DNA of 64,000 bases from Sideroxyarcus emersonii. Lineage in GTDB: Bacteria; Pseudomonadota; Gammaproteobacteria; Burkholderiales; Gallionellaceae. Position numbers and translations under genes: made by a program. The DNA lies in assembly GCF_021654335.1 (NCBI RefSeq), contig NZ_AP023423.1:124001-188000 (forward strand), in the 5' to 3' direction. Below the pieces are notes generated by a model. The model was not told where the DNA came from, searched no databases, and saw only the letters and a program-made list of their open reading frames with translations. How positions within the stretch are numbered: the stretch's first letter is position 1; each line of letters opens with the position of its first letter. Below are positions 10,136 to 20,137 of this stretch, piece after piece.

Positions 10136-10175
10136 GGTTATACGGTTGCGGTTGCCTGCGCCAATTATACGGCGT

Positions 10176-10592
10176 TCATGCGCATAACTGTGTGTGGTCG
10201 CGGAACATGCATCTGTCCATCACCACGGTGATGCCGGCCTGCCGGGCCCGCGATGCGGCTTCTTCGTGCACCACGCCGTCCTGCAGCCACAGCCTCCTGA
10301 TGCCCAGCCTGATGCAGCTGTCCACGATGGCGGGTACATGCTCCGGCGCGCGGAAGACATCCACGATATCCGGCACTTCGGGCAGGCTCTCCAGGTCGGG
10401 ATAGGCTTTTTCGCCCAGCACCTCGGTCACCAGGGGGCGGACCGGGAAGATGCGGTAGCCGAAGCCCTGCAATGCCTGGGCCACATGGAAGCTCGGCCGT
10501 CCCGGATTGGGGGAAAGCCCCACCACGGCGACGGTATGCACCTCGTGCAACAACTGGCAGATTTGTTCGGCGCTGGGATTGGCGTGGCTCAT
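10176..10592 (-). CDS. CoA-binding domain protein (YccU-like)
   Basis: Rossmann-fold CoA-binding protein, 138 residues, covering almost only the CoA_binding_2 domain: [20 protein letters not shown] near the start, a central FPVRP, and [20 protein letters not shown] in the second half. Related single-domain proteins (E. coli YccU) bind CoA; the physiological role is unclear. The chosen start ([10 protein letters not shown]) fits the family; a longer frame reaching 10676 would add a Pro/Ala-rich leader and run into the tRNA-Arg promoter region, so I reject it. Confidence 0.85.
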   Translation of the reverse strand: MSHANPSAEQICQLLHEVHTVAVVGLSPNPGRPSFHVAQALQGFGYRIFPVRPLVTEVLGEKAYPDLESLPEVPDIVDVFRAPEHVPAIVDSCIRLGIRRLWLQDGVVHEEAASRARQAGITVVMDRCMFRDHTQLCA

Positions 10593-10663
10593 GGCGCGTA
10601 CGATAGCATTTTTTGCCGCCACCGGCGCGGGCGGGGCGGGCGCATTGTTTTCGCAGGGATGCG

Positions 10664-10689
10664 TTGCGAGCGGCAAAAAACGCTATACT
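10664..10689 (+). promoter_or_regulatory. Putative tRNA-Arg promoter
   Basis: A good -10 hexamer TATACT at 10684-10689 lies 14 bases before the mature tRNA end. A TTGCGA resembling -35 is at 10664-10669, but the 14-base spacer is short, so only the -10 is convincing. Confidence 0.45.
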
Positions 10690-10703
10690 GCGCGCCGTTC
10701 AAA

Positions 10704-10780
10704 GCGCCCGTAGCTCAGCTGGATAGAGTATTGGTTTCCGAAGCCAAGGGTCGTGGGTTCGACTCCCGCCGGGCGCGCCA
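10704..10780 (+). tRNA. tRNA-Arg (anticodon CCG)
   Basis: A 77-base cloverleaf. The acceptor GCGCCCG (10704-10710) pairs with CGGGCGC (10770-10776); G10777 is the discriminator and CCA (10778-10780) is encoded. The D arm is TAGCTCAGCTGGATAGAG. The anticodon arm TTGGT/GCCAA has loop TTCCGAA, giving anticodon CCG (codon CGG). The T arm contains GGTTCGACTCC. It stands alone and is followed by its own terminator. Confidence 0.97.
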
Positions 10781-10795
10781 GTCAAGGTTAAAAGT

Positions 10796-10827
10796 GGGCA
10801 CCCTGAATCAGGTGCCCATTTTCATTT
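10796..10827 (+). terminator. Intrinsic terminator after tRNA-Arg
   Basis: Hairpin GGGCACC (10796-10802) with GGTGCCC (10811-10817), 8-base loop, followed by a T-rich run (ATTTTCATTT). Confidence 0.8.
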
Positions 10828-10867
10828 GGCACCGCTCCAATGCGACGCAGTCTACCTTGTGCAGCTG

Positions 10868-11050
10868 CTACATCACGGAATCGTAGTAGCCGTGCATAGA
10901 ATCGGGATCGTATGCCTGATGCATCGAAAATTCCTCGGCATATATATCCTTGGCGATCTCCGCGCGGCTGCGCTTGTCGGGCGCCCCCAGGAACAGCAGA
11001 GCGCTTACGATCACGTAGGTGATGTATTTCACTGTCGGCATGCTTTTCAT
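10868..11050 (-). CDS. Small predicted secreted or membrane protein
   Basis: Unrecognized 60-residue protein. A strong ribosome binding site, AGGAGG, ends four bases before the ATG, which argues that it is real. Residues 7-22 (VKYITYVIVSALLFLG) form a hydrophobic segment after a short basic start, so it is either a signal peptide or a single span. The remainder is polar with several Asp, Tyr and Met (YAEEFSMHQAYDPDSMHGYY). No domain is recognized and no function can be assigned. Confidence 0.55.
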   Translation of the reverse strand: MKSMPTVKYITYVIVSALLFLGAPDKRSRAEIAKDIYAEEFSMHQAYDPDSMHGYYDSVM

Positions 11051-11420
11051 GATTCCTCCTGTTCAAAATTAAAGATGAGGCAGGCATGAACAGACCCAGC
11101 AATTGTTATGCCATTGGGGGAACCGGGTGGTGCAGGAATGCGCCCCGCAGGAATCGAGCAGCGAAAGCGGCCGCATTGCCTGCCCGGTCGGGTATGCGGG
11201 TATTTACGCGCGGGAAGCGGCAGGGTCCAGGCCTGCATGCCTGAAACAGGTTGCCCGCAGCGCGTCTCGCACCGGCTTAGTGAGAAGCGGCTGGCAATGC
11301 ACCAGAATGCATCCATTGCCCGGAGATATCCATTCCGGGCGCTAAACTTTTCCTGCCCAAGGTCGATACCTTATTTACCGGGGGCGAATTCTTCGATGCT
11401 CCGCGATAAGGAGGTGTGTC
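11051..11420. other. Intergenic region with one hairpin
   Basis: 370 bases between two divergent small genes. The only clear structure is a perfect 7-bp inverted repeat, GCCCGGA at 11318-11324 and TCCGGGC at 11334-11340, with a 9-base spacer. No T-tract, tRNA or convincing promoter is visible. The region presumably carries the promoters of both flanking genes. Confidence 0.45.
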
Positions 11421-11636
11421 ATGGCTGTCGTGATGAACATGAGCGGGTACGAAATCGGGCATGAAGCCGCTGCGACCGAGGAATATGGCGACGAAGTGAT
11501 GTGCGCGGGATGGAATCCTGAATTGGCACTGATCGGCGACAGGGGGATTGCGGAAAAACATGCGGCATTCCCGCCCGAAATGGCGCAGGTGGATGTCGAG
11601 GCCTTTTTGCAGAAAATGTACCGCTACCAACGCTAG
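11421..11636 (+). CDS. Small hypothetical protein
   Basis: Unrecognized 71-residue acidic soluble protein (MAVVMNMSGYEIGHEAAATEE...). A very strong ribosome binding site, AAGGAGGTG, lies 5 bases before the ATG, so expression is likely. There is no signal peptide, membrane span or known motif; the C-terminus VEAFLQKMYRYQR looks helical and basic. It is monocistronic: the next gene on this strand is 140 bases away and a strong hairpin follows at once. Confidence 0.6.
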   Translation: MAVVMNMSGYEIGHEAAATEEYGDEVMCAGWNPELALIGDRGIAEKHAAFPPEMAQVDVEAFLQKMYRYQR

Positions 11637-11652
11637 CATCGTGTCCTTACGC

Positions 11653-11676
11653 GCATGTCCCGGGTCCGGGGCATGC
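11653..11676 (+). terminator. Strong hairpin after the small gene, no T-tract
   Basis: Inverted repeat GCATGTCCCGG (11653-11663) and CCGGGGCATGC (11666-11676), 11 pairs with one G-T. It starts 17 bases after the stop codon. No run of T follows, so it may be a weak terminator or a 3'-end stabilizer. Confidence 0.5.
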
Positions 11677-11776
11677 CTGCTGCAAAGCCTTGTTTGGCGC
11701 CCTGTCCGGGCCTTCTGCGCAACCTGCCGCCTGGCGCTCTGTGATATTCTCCGCCTAGCCTATCCTGAGTTTTTCC

Positions 11777-13705
11777 ATGAGATTCGTATTGCTCCTGTTG
11801 CTGGCGCTGCCCGCGTGCGTGCTGGCCGACCAAGAAAACGATTTCCGTGCTGCCCGCGAAGCGTTGCGCGTCGGCAATGCGGCGCGCCTCGACAAGGTAG
11901 CGGAGCACCTCAGGGATACCCCGCTGGAACCCTATGTCACTTACTACCAGTTGCGCATGCACTGGGGGGTGAAAGCCACGCCGGCGATAAAGGAATTCCT
12001 GGCGCGCACCAACGAATCTCCGGTGGTCGACCAGTTCCGCGGCGAATGGCTCAAATACCTGGGGCAGCACAAGAGCTGGGACGAATTCGCGGAAGAGTAC
12101 CCGCGTCTGGTGACCGTCGACGACGAATTGACCTGTTACGCTTTGCAGCTGCGCGAGCAGACCGATGCGGCAGGCGCCTTGGCCGAGGCCCGCAAATTGT
12201 GGTTCAACGGCGACGAGATGCCGGACAGCTGTACGCCGCTGTTTGCCGATGCGATGAAGCAGGGCGTGATCGCCGAGGCTGATGTGTGGCAGCGCATGCG
12301 CCTGGCGCTGGAGAACAACGATGCTTCGCTGGCCAGGGAGCTGATCAAGAAGTTGCCCAAGGCGCAGATGTTTCCCGCCGCCGAGTTGAGCATGGCGGCG
12401 CGGAACCCGCGGCGCTACCTGGAAAAGACCAAATTCGAGAATGCCGGCACGGGCCGGCGCCTGGCAGCCCTGTTTGCCCTGCAGCGGCTGGCCAGACAAT
12501 CGCCGCAGATCGCCTTTGCGCGGTGGGAGCATATCGCCAATTATTTCACCGAGGAGGAGCAACGCTATTTCTTCGGCTGGCAGGGTTATGCCGGGGCGCT
12601 GGCGCATGACGAGCGGGCGCTGACCTGGTTCTCGGTGGCGGGGGATGCGGCGCTGAATCCGCGGCAGCTGGCCTGGCGCACCCGTGCCGCGTTGCGTGTG
12701 CAGAACTGGCGCGAGGTGTGGGAAAGCATCAATGCGATGACGCCGCAACAGCAGGCCGAAGGGGTGTGGCGCTACTGGAAGGGCCGCGCGCTGAAGGTGC
12801 TGGGCCGGCCCGACGAGGCGGAAGCGTTGTTCACCGAATTGAGCCGCGAATACAATTTCTACGGCCAGCTTGCTGCCGAGGAGCTGGGTGCCGCACCGGG
12901 TTCCGGCATGAGCGCGGCGCACTTCCTGCCCAGCGAGGTTGACATCGAGACGATGCAGGCGCTGCCCGCGATACAGCGCACGCTGCTGCTGTACCGCATG
13001 GACATGCGCACCGAGGCCGCCAAGGAATGGGCATGGGCAACGCGCAACTTCAGCGACCAGCAACTGCTGGTCGCCGCCGAAGTGGCACGCCGCAACGAGA
13101 TGTACGATCGTTCCATCAACGCGGCCGACCGCACGGTGCAATTGCACGACTTCAACCTGCGCTATCCGACGCCGTACCGTGAGAACCTGCAGGACAACCT
13201 GCACAAGCATGGACTGGAGGAAGCCTGGGTGTACGGGCTGATGCGGCAGGAAAGCCGGTTCGCCACCAAGGCAAAATCCGACGTCGGCGCGGCGGGTCTG
13301 ATGCAGATCATGCCCGACACGGCGCGCTGGGTGGCGCGGCAGATCGGCATGAAAGGCTACCGCAAGGGGCTCATCCACCAGCTGGACGTGAACATCAAGC
13401 TGGGCACCTATTACATGAAAACGGTTTTCCGCCAGTTCGACGACAACCCGGTGCTGGCCTCCACGGCCTACAATGCCGGCCCCACCCGGGCGCGCCAATG
13501 GCGCGGCACCCAGCCGCTGGAGGGGGCGATCTATGTCGAGACCATCCCGTTCGACGAGACGCGCGATTACGTGAAGAAGGTGTTGAGCAACACCATGTAT
13601 TATTCCAAGCTGTTCGGCCAGACCTCGCAATCGCTCAAGCAGCGGCTGGGCGTGATCGAGGCGGCCACTGACAAGAACCAGAAGTTCCAGCGCGATGAGA
13701 GATGA
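11777..13705 (+). CDS. slt: Soluble lytic murein transglycosylase (Slt70 family)
   Basis: Slt-type exolytic transglycosylase, 642 residues, periplasmic. It has a cleavable signal peptide ([17 protein letters not shown]), a long alpha-superhelical U/L region at about 20-470, and a C-terminal SLT lysozyme-like domain at about 475-620 with catalytic E492 in MRQESRF, then [13 protein letters not shown] and [10 protein letters not shown]. It cleaves the MurNAc-GlcNAc bond to form 1,6-anhydro ends during wall turnover. The length is usual for the family. It overlaps cca by 11 bases. Confidence 0.95.
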   Translation: MRFVLLLLLALPACVLADQENDFRAAREALRVGNAARLDKVAEHLRDTPLEPYVTYYQLRMHWGVKATPAIKEFLARTNESPVVDQFRGEWLKYLGQHKSWDEFAEEYPRLVTVDDELTCYALQLREQTDAAGALAEARKLWFNGDEMPDSCTPLFADAMKQGVIAEADVWQRMRLALENNDASLARELIKKLPKAQMFPAAELSMAARNPRRYLEKTKFENAGTGRRLAALFALQRLARQSPQIAFARWEHIANYFTEEEQRYFFGWQGYAGALAHDERALTWFSVAGDAALNPRQLAWRTRAALRVQNWREVWESINAMTPQQQAEGVWRYWKGRALKVLGRPDEAEALFTELSREYNFYGQLAAEELGAAPGSGMSAAHFLPSEVDIETMQALPAIQRTLLLYRMDMRTEAAKEWAWATRNFSDQQLLVAAEVARRNEMYDRSINAADRTVQLHDFNLRYPTPYRENLQDNLHKHGLEEAWVYGLMRQESRFATKAKSDVGAAGLMQIMPDTARWVARQIGMKGYRKGLIHQLDVNIKLGTYYMKTVFRQFDDNPVLASTAYNAGPTRARQWRGTQPLEGAIYVETIPFDETRDYVKKVLSNTMYYSKLFGQTSQSLKQRLGVIEAATDKNQKFQRDER

Positions 13706-14924
13706 CGGCTTGAATGCATATTGCGTCGGCGGTGCCGTGCGCGACCGGTTGCTCGGCCTGCCGGTGCAGGATCACGACTGGGTGGTGGTGGGCAGCACGC
13801 CGGAGCAGATGGCCGCGCGCGGTTTCAGGCCGGTGGGCGCGGACTTCCCGGTGTTCCTGCATCCCGAAACGCATGAGGAGTATGCCCTGGCACGCACCGA
13901 ACGCAAGGTGGCGCAGGGCTATAAGGGTTTCATGGTGTACGCAGCACCCGAGGTGACGCTGGAGCAGGACCTGCTGCGCCGGGATTTCACCATCAACGCC
14001 ATGGCGCAGGATGCCGACGGCAACCTGATCGACCCCTACGGCGGCCAGGCCGACCTGCGGGCGGGTGTGCTGCGCCATGTCAGCGACGCATTCGCGGAGG
14101 ACCCGGTGCGCATCCTGCGCGGCGCCCGCTTCGCCGCGCGTTTCGGTTTCACCTTTGCGCCGGAGACGCTCGCGCTGATGCGCAGGATGGTGGACAACGG
14201 CGAAGTGGATGCACTGGTCGCCGAGCGCGTGTGGCAGGAACTGGCGCGCGGCCTGATGGAAAAACAGCCGTCGCGCTTCTTCACCACGCTGCGCGAGTGC
14301 GGTGCGCTGAAGAAGATATTGCCGGAGATGGATGGGCTGTTCGGCGTGCCGCAGCCCGCGCACTACCATCCGGAGATCGACTGCGGCATCCATGTGCTGA
14401 TGGTGATCGACGATACGGCCAAGTGCGGCTACCCGCTGGAAGTGCGCTTCGCCGCACTCGGGCACGACCTCGGCAAGGCAACCACGCCAGAAGATACGCT
14501 GCCGCGCCATATCGGCCACGAACAGCGCAGCGTCGACCTGCTCAAGGGCTTATGCGAGCGGCTGCGTGTGCCGGCCGATTGCCGCGACCTGGCGGTGCTG
14601 GTCGCGCGCTACCACAGCCATGTGCACCGCGCCCGCGAACTGCGCGCCGATACCATCGTGAAACTGTTCGACAGTTGCGACCTGTGGCGCAAGCCGCAAC
14701 GCTTCATGCAGATATTGCAGGCCTGCGAATCCGATGCGCACGGCCGTACCGGGCATGAGCACGATGCCTACCCGCAAGCCGCGCACCTGCTGGCGTGCGC
14801 GGAAGCGGCGCAGGCGGTGAAGGCAGGCGACATCGCACGCGCCTGCGAGGACAAGAACCTGATCGCCGACAAGGTGCGGGAAGCGCGCATTTTGGCGGTG
14901 GAGGCGGCGATCAAGGCTGCATGA
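13695..14924 (+). CDS. cca: CCA-adding tRNA nucleotidyltransferase
   Basis: Multifunctional CCA protein, 409 residues: adds or repairs the 3' CCA of tRNAs without a template. The nucleotidyltransferase domain has GGAVRD (12-17) and catalytic D26-H-D28, followed by [10 protein letters not shown] and the neck segment [19 protein letters not shown]. The C-terminal HD phosphohydrolase domain is intact (H257-D258 in LGHDLGK), as in the E. coli-type enzyme with 2',3'-cyclic phosphodiesterase and phosphatase activity. The start inside the end of slt suggests coupling. Confidence 0.95.
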   Translation: MRDDGLNAYCVGGAVRDRLLGLPVQDHDWVVVGSTPEQMAARGFRPVGADFPVFLHPETHEEYALARTERKVAQGYKGFMVYAAPEVTLEQDLLRRDFTINAMAQDADGNLIDPYGGQADLRAGVLRHVSDAFAEDPVRILRGARFAARFGFTFAPETLALMRRMVDNGEVDALVAERVWQELARGLMEKQPSRFFTTLRECGALKKILPEMDGLFGVPQPAHYHPEIDCGIHVLMVIDDTAKCGYPLEVRFAALGHDLGKATTPEDTLPRHIGHEQRSVDLLKGLCERLRVPADCRDLAVLVARYHSHVHRARELRADTIVKLFDSCDLWRKPQRFMQILQACESDAHGRTGHEHDAYPQAAHLLACAEAAQAVKAGDIARACEDKNLIADKVREARILAVEAAIKAA

Positions 14925-15405
14925 CCGTGCGCCATGCCTGCAGCTTGTCCGCATAGCACATGCCGGCGTGCGCCGGGCTGGTCGATGGCAGGCGACGGAA
15001 CGTCAGCGGCGGCAATTGCTGCTTGCCCAGCACGAACTTGCGGAAGCTCTGTTCCGCCTTGGCGCCGTTGAAGAACACCCGCGTGATATGCGGGTGGCGG
15101 GCAAAGAACCCCGCGAAGTCGTGCACCGATTCGTTCCTGATATGCGCGTCCAGGCTGCTCTCGCGCTCGCACGAGGCCAGGACATCCCATAGCGCGATCC
15201 CCGAAGCTTCGAGCAGGCGCAGCCGCCGTGCGTAGGGCAGGGCCGGATGCGCGCCGGCCAGTTCGCCCATGATCTTCCAGAAGGCGTTCGACGGATGGGC
15301 ATAATACTGTTGCTGTTGCAGAGATGCCTTGCCGGGCATGCTGCCCAGGATCAGTACGCGCGCATCCGCCTTGCTCACCGGTGCGAAGCTGTGGATGTGC
15401 GGCAT
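14911..15405 (-). CDS. DNA-deoxyinosine glycosylase (UDG superfamily, family 6)
   Basis: Hypoxanthine-DNA glycosylase type protein, 164 residues: removes deaminated adenine from DNA in base-excision repair. The signatures are [12 protein letters not shown] at 18-29, [13 protein letters not shown] at 34-46, FFNGAKAE in the middle and LPSTSPAHA near the C-terminus, all typical of this UDG family. It is convergent with cca and overlaps its 3' end by 14 bases. The glycosylase assignment comes from the family; substrate preference is not visible. Confidence 0.85.
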   Translation of the reverse strand: MPHIHSFAPVSKADARVLILGSMPGKASLQQQQYYAHPSNAFWKIMGELAGAHPALPYARRLRLLEASGIALWDVLASCERESSLDAHIRNESVHDFAGFFARHPHITRVFFNGAKAEQSFRKFVLGKQQLPPLTFRRLPSTSPAHAGMCYADKLQAWRTVMQP

Positions 15406-15416
15406 ACAGGTATCGG

Positions 15417-16571
15417 CTACAGCAGGCGCGACAGGTCGCCGCGCAGGAATCCCGCCAGCGGCTGGTCCAGCCCCTTGCCCAGTGCGATCACCTTGAACAG
15501 TTCGCCCATCTCTGCCGGGCTGGTGAGCTTTTGCAGTTGCGCGGAGAGCGGTGCGTAAGCCCTCACGTCTTCCGGCGATACCTCGCCCAGATAATCTGCG
15601 ATACCGTTGTTGAACAGGAAATGCGCTTGCGAGGTGTAACCCAGGAAGTGGGCGCCGTGGTCGATGGCCGCCTCCGCCACCGCGGTGAAGTCGACGTGTG
15701 CGGTGATGTCCTGCAGGCCGGGCAGGTAGAACGGGTCATCATGGGAATGGTGGCGGTAATGGCACATCAGCGTGCCGCGTGTGCGCTGCGGGTGATAGTA
15801 CTCGCTCGCACCGAAACCGTAGTCGATGAACAGCAGTGCGCCTTGGTCCATGCGCTCGCACAGGCTGGCGACGAGGCCGCGCGCGGCAAGCGACACCTCG
15901 CTCAGGTAATCGTCCGGCAGCTTGAGTTTCCTGACGCAGTCGAGCAGCGCCGGGGTATCGGCCGGCCGATCCACCCAGCCGAAGCGGTTTGCCTGGCTGG
16001 TTACGCCGCGCTCCAGGATGTGCTGGCCTGACCAGTGCAGCAGATGCACCGGCAGCGCGTCCAGCACTTCGTTGCCGACGACCGCGCCGGAGAACTGTTC
16101 CGGCAAGGTATCCAGCCAATGCACGCGGTCGGCCAGATGCGGCAGCTGCTTGCCCAGCAAGGCTTGCTGGCGCTCGCGCAGGTCTGCGCTCACTTCCAGT
16201 ATCGAATAGCTTGCCGGCAGTTCGCCCAGACGTTCCAGTTCGCCCAGGATGTCCAGCGCCAGCTTGCCGCTGCCCGCGCCAAGTTCGAGGATGTGCGGCT
16301 TGCTGGCCTGCATCACTTCGACCAGTTGCCGTGCCACGGTGCGGCCGAACAGCGGCGATAGTTCGGGTGCGGTGACGAAATCGCCGGCGGCGCCGAACTT
16401 GCGTGCGCCGGCCGTGTAGTAGCCCAGGCCGGGCGCATACAGGGCCAGTTCCATGAAACGCGAGAACGGGATCCAGCCGCCCTGGGCGGCGATGTCCTGG
16501 CGGATGAGTTCGCACAGCTTCGCGCTGTGGACAAGGGCATCTGGCGTAGGGGCGGGCAGGTTGACGGGCAT
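15417..16571 (-). CDS. SAM-dependent methyltransferase, MidA/NDUFAF7 family
   Basis: Protein arginine methyltransferase-like enzyme, 384 residues, homologous to MidA/NDUFAF7 (which methylates a complex I subunit in mitochondria). Family blocks: GWIPFSRFMELALYAPGLGYYTAGARKFG, then GDFVTAPELSPLFG, LELGAGSGKLA (SAM site), and FIDYGFGASEYYHPQRTRGTL. The frame is open far upstream, but MPVNLPAPTP at 16571 is the sensible start since it lies just before the conserved domain and 66 bases from the divergent reductase gene. The bacterial substrate is unknown. Confidence 0.88.
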   Translation of the reverse strand: MPVNLPAPTPDALVHSAKLCELIRQDIAAQGGWIPFSRFMELALYAPGLGYYTAGARKFGAAGDFVTAPELSPLFGRTVARQLVEVMQASKPHILELGAGSGKLALDILGELERLGELPASYSILEVSADLRERQQALLGKQLPHLADRVHWLDTLPEQFSGAVVGNEVLDALPVHLLHWSGQHILERGVTSQANRFGWVDRPADTPALLDCVRKLKLPDDYLSEVSLAARGLVASLCERMDQGALLFIDYGFGASEYYHPQRTRGTLMCHYRHHSHDDPFYLPGLQDITAHVDFTAVAEAAIDHGAHFLGYTSQAHFLFNNGIADYLGEVSPEDVRAYAPLSAQLQKLTSPAEMGELFKVIALGKGLDQPLAGFLRGDLSRLL

Positions 16572-16637
16572 GGTCGGGTATAATTCGGGAATGGCTAAGT
16601 TTAGCAGTTTGAACAAGCGCGTAGCGGGGAAGGTCGG

Positions 16638-17378
16638 ATGCAGGATAAAACGGTACTGGTAACGGGCGGGGCGAAGCGCGTCGGCGCAGCGATCGTGCGC
16701 CGCCTGCATGCTGCAGGTGCGAATGTCGCCATCCATTGCCGCTCTTCGTTGCACGAAGCGCTGGCGTTGCGCGACGAACTGAACGAACTGCGTCCCGGTT
16801 CCGCTGCTGCCATGCAGGCCGATCTGCTGGAGACTGCCGCCTTGCCGCGCATCATCGAGGAGACGGTGCGGCAGTTTGGCCGCCTCGATGCGCTGGTCAA
16901 CAATGCGTCCAGCTTTTTCCCGACGCCGCTGGCCGAGATGAAGGAACAGGACTGGAACGACCTGCTCGGCACCAACCTGAAAGCACCGGTGTTCCTGGCG
17001 CAGGCCTGTGCTGCCGAATTGCGGCGTCGCCACGGCTGCATCGTCAACATCGTGGATATCCATGCCGAACTGCCGATGCACGGGCACCTGCTGTACAACA
17101 TCGCCAAATCCGGCCTGGCCGGGTTGACGCGCGCCCTGGCGCAGGAACTGGCGCCGCAGGTGCGCGTGAACGGCGTTGCCCCGGGGGTGAACATCTGGCC
17201 GGAAAGCGGTGCGTGGCAGGACGAAGAACAACGCCGCAAGCTGGTGGCGCGCACGCTGCTGAAGCGCGAAGGCGAGCCGGACGACATCGCGCGGACGGTG
17301 CAGTTCCTGATTGCCGACGCGCCTTATATCACCGGGCAGATCATCGCGGTGGACGGCGGGCGATCCATCAATATCTGA
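16638..17378 (+). CDS. Pteridine reductase (short-chain dehydrogenase, FolM-like)
   Basis: SDR-family pteridine/dihydrofolate reductase, 246 residues. It carries the NADPH motif TGGAKRVG (9-16), with the Arg typical of pteridine reductases, the NNAS motif near 89, and catalytic Y153 and K157 (YNIAKSG). [25 protein letters not shown] features are present. It probably reduces dihydromonapterin or dihydrofolate. It starts 66 bases from the divergent MidA-like gene and ends 4 bases before ttcA, so the two are likely cotranscribed. FolM is a plausible name but the exact substrate cannot be told. Confidence 0.85.
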   Translation: MQDKTVLVTGGAKRVGAAIVRRLHAAGANVAIHCRSSLHEALALRDELNELRPGSAAAMQADLLETAALPRIIEETVRQFGRLDALVNNASSFFPTPLAEMKEQDWNDLLGTNLKAPVFLAQACAAELRRRHGCIVNIVDIHAELPMHGHLLYNIAKSGLAGLTRALAQELAPQVRVNGVAPGVNIWPESGAWQDEEQRRKLVARTLLKREGEPDDIARTVQFLIADAPYITGQIIAVDGGRSINI

Positions 17379-17382
17379 AGCC

Positions 17383-18237
17383 ATGAACGACATCACACAA
17401 CCCATCCATTTCGAGCATCACTCCACCAACTTCAACCGCCTCAAGGGCCGGCTGGAGCATATGGTCGGCAAGGCCATCGCCGACTTCAACATGATCGAGG
17501 AAGGCGATACCGTGATGGTGTGCCTGTCCGGTGGCAAGGACTCCTACACCCTGCTCGACATCCTGCGCACCTTGCAGAAACGCGCGCCGATCGATTTCAA
17601 GATCGTGGCGATGAACCTGGACCAGAAGCAGCCCGGTTTTCCCGCCGAGGTGCTGCCGGATTATCTGAAATCGATCGGGGTGGATTTCCACATCGAGACG
17701 CAGGACACCTACTCCATCGTCAAGGAGAAAATCCCCGCGGGCAAGACCACCTGTTCGCTGTGTTCGCGCCTGCGCCGCGGCATCATCTACAAGGTGGCGG
17801 GCGAACTGGGCGCGAACAAGATCGCGCTGGGGCACCATCGCGACGACATGGTGGAGACGCTGTTCCTCAACATGTTCTTCGGCGGTAAGCTCAAGGCGAT
17901 GCCGCCCAAGCTGGTCACCGACAAGGGTGACCACATCGTCATCCGGCCGCTGGCCTATTGCGCCGAGAAGGATATCGCCCGCTATGCGCGCGGCATGGAA
18001 TTCCCCATCATCCCGTGCAACCTGTGCGGCTCGCAGGAGAACCTGCAGCGCCAGAATATCAAGGAAATGCTCACCAACTGGGAGCGCCAGTATCCGGGAC
18101 GCAGCCAGACCATTTTCACCGCCATGCAGAACGTCAAGCCTTCGCACCTGCTCGACACCGCCTTGTTCGACTTCAGGAACATCAAGATGGGGACGGCGGT
18201 GGACGAAGGCGATGTTGCCTTTGATCAGGAAATTTGA
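17383..18237 (+). CDS. ttcA: tRNA 2-thiocytidine(32) synthetase TtcA
   Basis: TtcA, 284 residues: an Fe-S-dependent tRNA thiolase making s2C32. The PP-loop SGGKDS is at 49-54, with cluster cysteines C124 and C127 (CSLC) and a third in PCNLCGSQ (C212/C215). Other family blocks are [13 protein letters not shown] and RNIKMGT near the C-terminus. The frame continues upstream into the reductase gene, but the ATG at 17383 gives the standard N-terminus and a 4-base intergenic gap. Confidence 0.96.
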   Translation: MNDITQPIHFEHHSTNFNRLKGRLEHMVGKAIADFNMIEEGDTVMVCLSGGKDSYTLLDILRTLQKRAPIDFKIVAMNLDQKQPGFPAEVLPDYLKSIGVDFHIETQDTYSIVKEKIPAGKTTCSLCSRLRRGIIYKVAGELGANKIALGHHRDDMVETLFLNMFFGGKLKAMPPKLVTDKGDHIVIRPLAYCAEKDIARYARGMEFPIIPCNLCGSQENLQRQNIKEMLTNWERQYPGRSQTIFTAMQNVKPSHLLDTALFDFRNIKMGTAVDEGDVAFDQEI

Positions 18238-18297
18238 CGTAAAATTGACAATCCGTATTGCAAACTTAACAACCTAACCTTGGATTTGGAGCAAGCT

Positions 18298-19626
18298 ATG
18301 CATTCTTGGCAGATTCGTACTTCAGGTGTTCTGATCGCACTCTTCCTGGCGGGCTGCGCCACGCCGGTCAGTACCAATATCAAACCCACGGCAGCGCACG
18401 TTGCCAAATACAACGACCTGTCGGACCTGAATGTGGTGGCTACGCTGGAAAAGAGCGTGAATGAGGCCAAGGCCGCCAACATGCCGTTCCTTGCCCCGGA
18501 TTATTTCAAGGAAGCCTCGCAAATCCTGAGCGAGTGCCAGGCCTCCTTGGGCAACAAGCCCAAGGAAGTGTTGGTAAACAACGCCGCCAAGGGCGAAGCC
18601 GTCCTGGAAAAGGGCCGCGCCATGATGGCCATCGTGCAATATCGCTTCTCCAAGGAGCTGGAGTACAAGGCTCAGCTGGAAGAACACAATGCGCCCAAGC
18701 TGCTGCCCAGGGAATACGAGAAAGTGATCGGCGACTTTTCGGGTCTGATCGGCAAAGTGGAACGCGAACAGCCGGACAACATCGACAAGGACAAGGAAGC
18801 CCTGCTCAAGTCGATGCTGGATCTGGTGATCATGGCGGTGCAGGAAGGCGCGTTGCGTGACAGCGAACAGATCAACGCGGAAAGCAAGAAGATGAACGCC
18901 GAGAAGCAGGCGCCGGTGACCTATGCCGAGGCGCTGCGCGTGTACCAGGATTCGAAGGCCAAGATCGCCGCCGCCCACCACGACAAGGAACTGGTGCAGC
19001 GCATGGGGGCCGCCGCGCTGTTCGCTGCCCGTCACGCGCAACAGGTCAACGAACGCGTCGCCGCGCTGCAAACCCAGTTGAAGATCAATGCTGCAGGCAG
19101 CACTGCGGGCGGCGTGATGGTCGGCGGGGCAATGGCGGGCGGCAGCGGCGCAGTGCAAGTGGGCGCGCAGGTGGATGGCAAGCCGTCAGGCTCGGAACGG
19201 ATCACCCTGGAAAAGCTCGTCCTGCAGGAGGAGGACCGGCTGCTGGGCATTTCGAATGCGCTGGGCCTGAAGGACTTGCGCGACCTGCCGCTGGACAAGC
19301 AGGTGGACGAGATCAAGCGCGCCGCGACGGATATCATCCGCCAATCCAAGAATGCCGATATCGCGGCGATCCGGCAGGACTACGAGGCACGCCTGGAAGC
19401 GGCCAACGATGGCATCCAGCAGGGCGTGACGGAACTCGCGGAAAAGGACAAGCAGCTGGCGGAAAAGGAACAGCAACTGGAAGCACAGGCAACGCAACTG
19501 GCCGGGAAGGATGCGCAGATCAAGACGCTGACAGCCAGGATCGCCAAGCTTGAGGCCGGTGCGAAGACGGCCGGCCAGTCCAAGGCTGCCAAGACCAGAA
19601 AGGCCAAACCGGCAAATCAGCAATAA
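18298..19626 (+). CDS. Coiled-coil lipoprotein of unknown function
   Basis: Unrecognized lipoprotein of 442 residues. The signal peptide ends in lipobox LAGC (Cys20). The mature part is highly charged and helical. Around residues 275-300 there is a Gly/Ala/Val-rich hinge (GGVMVGGAMAGGSGA). Residues 365-425 form a regular coiled coil with repeated EKDKQLAEKEQQLE units, and the tail is Lys-rich (TRKAKPANQQ). A GGAG site precedes the ATG; a TTG 18 bases upstream is less likely. The layout resembles OmpA-associated or envelope-spacer lipoproteins, but no peptidoglycan-binding domain is visible. Confidence 0.8.
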   Translation: MHSWQIRTSGVLIALFLAGCATPVSTNIKPTAAHVAKYNDLSDLNVVATLEKSVNEAKAANMPFLAPDYFKEASQILSECQASLGNKPKEVLVNNAAKGEAVLEKGRAMMAIVQYRFSKELEYKAQLEEHNAPKLLPREYEKVIGDFSGLIGKVEREQPDNIDKDKEALLKSMLDLVIMAVQEGALRDSEQINAESKKMNAEKQAPVTYAEALRVYQDSKAKIAAAHHDKELVQRMGAAALFAARHAQQVNERVAALQTQLKINAAGSTAGGVMVGGAMAGGSGAVQVGAQVDGKPSGSERITLEKLVLQEEDRLLGISNALGLKDLRDLPLDKQVDEIKRAATDIIRQSKNADIAAIRQDYEARLEAANDGIQQGVTELAEKDKQLAEKEQQLEAQATQLAGKDAQIKTLTARIAKLEAGAKTAGQSKAAKTRKAKPANQQ

Positions 19627-19643
19627 GCGGGAGCGCGGTCTGT

Positions 19644-20105
19644 TCAGGGCTGCGCCGGATTCACCGCGATCTTGAAGATCACCTTGCGTATCGTACCGCT
19701 GCCCACCAGCGGTGCATGCGCATCTTCCGGAAAGAAGATGCAGAAATGATCCGGCGGTACCGGCACATACGAGGCCGGCGCATCGTGGAAGAAGCGGATG
19801 TCCTTCTCCATGCTGTGTTCGCTGACCGGGTTCAGGCAGTCCGCCAGCGGTTTCCAGCCCATGGATTCATCCCCTTCCAGCACCAGCTGGATATCGATGT
19901 AACGCCGGTGTGCCTCCAGCTTCGCCATTTCCTTCGTTTTGGCCGGTACCTGCTCCACGATGGCGATCAGGTCATCGCCGACGATGTGGTAGCGCCCGGG
20001 GGCGAGAGCAAACAGGTCGGTGTCGCGGATGTAATCGAACGCGCGCTGGAACAGCGGATGCAATGCAGCGTAGCGGGCGGATTGGGCGAGGTTGGAAAGG
20101 ATCAT
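19644..20105 (-). CDS. YhcH/YjgK/YiaL (DUF386) family protein
   Basis: Cupin-like DUF386 protein, 153 residues, cytoplasmic. Family features: AFDYIRDTDLFALAPGRYHI, the acidic EAHRRYIDIQLVLEG, and the metal-site segment FCIFFPEDAHAP near 125. Relatives act on sugar metabolism (EbgC, YhcH; anomerase or sialic-acid related), but the substrate here is unknown. It is convergent with the lipoprotein gene, 17 bases apart. Confidence 0.85.
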   Translation of the reverse strand: MILSNLAQSARYAALHPLFQRAFDYIRDTDLFALAPGRYHIVGDDLIAIVEQVPAKTKEMAKLEAHRRYIDIQLVLEGDESMGWKPLADCLNPVSEHSMEKDIRFFHDAPASYVPVPPDHFCIFFPEDAHAPLVGSGTIRKVIFKIAVNPAQP

Positions 20106-20137
20106 TTCGGTATTGTTCGGCGGAGCAGCAGGTTGTT

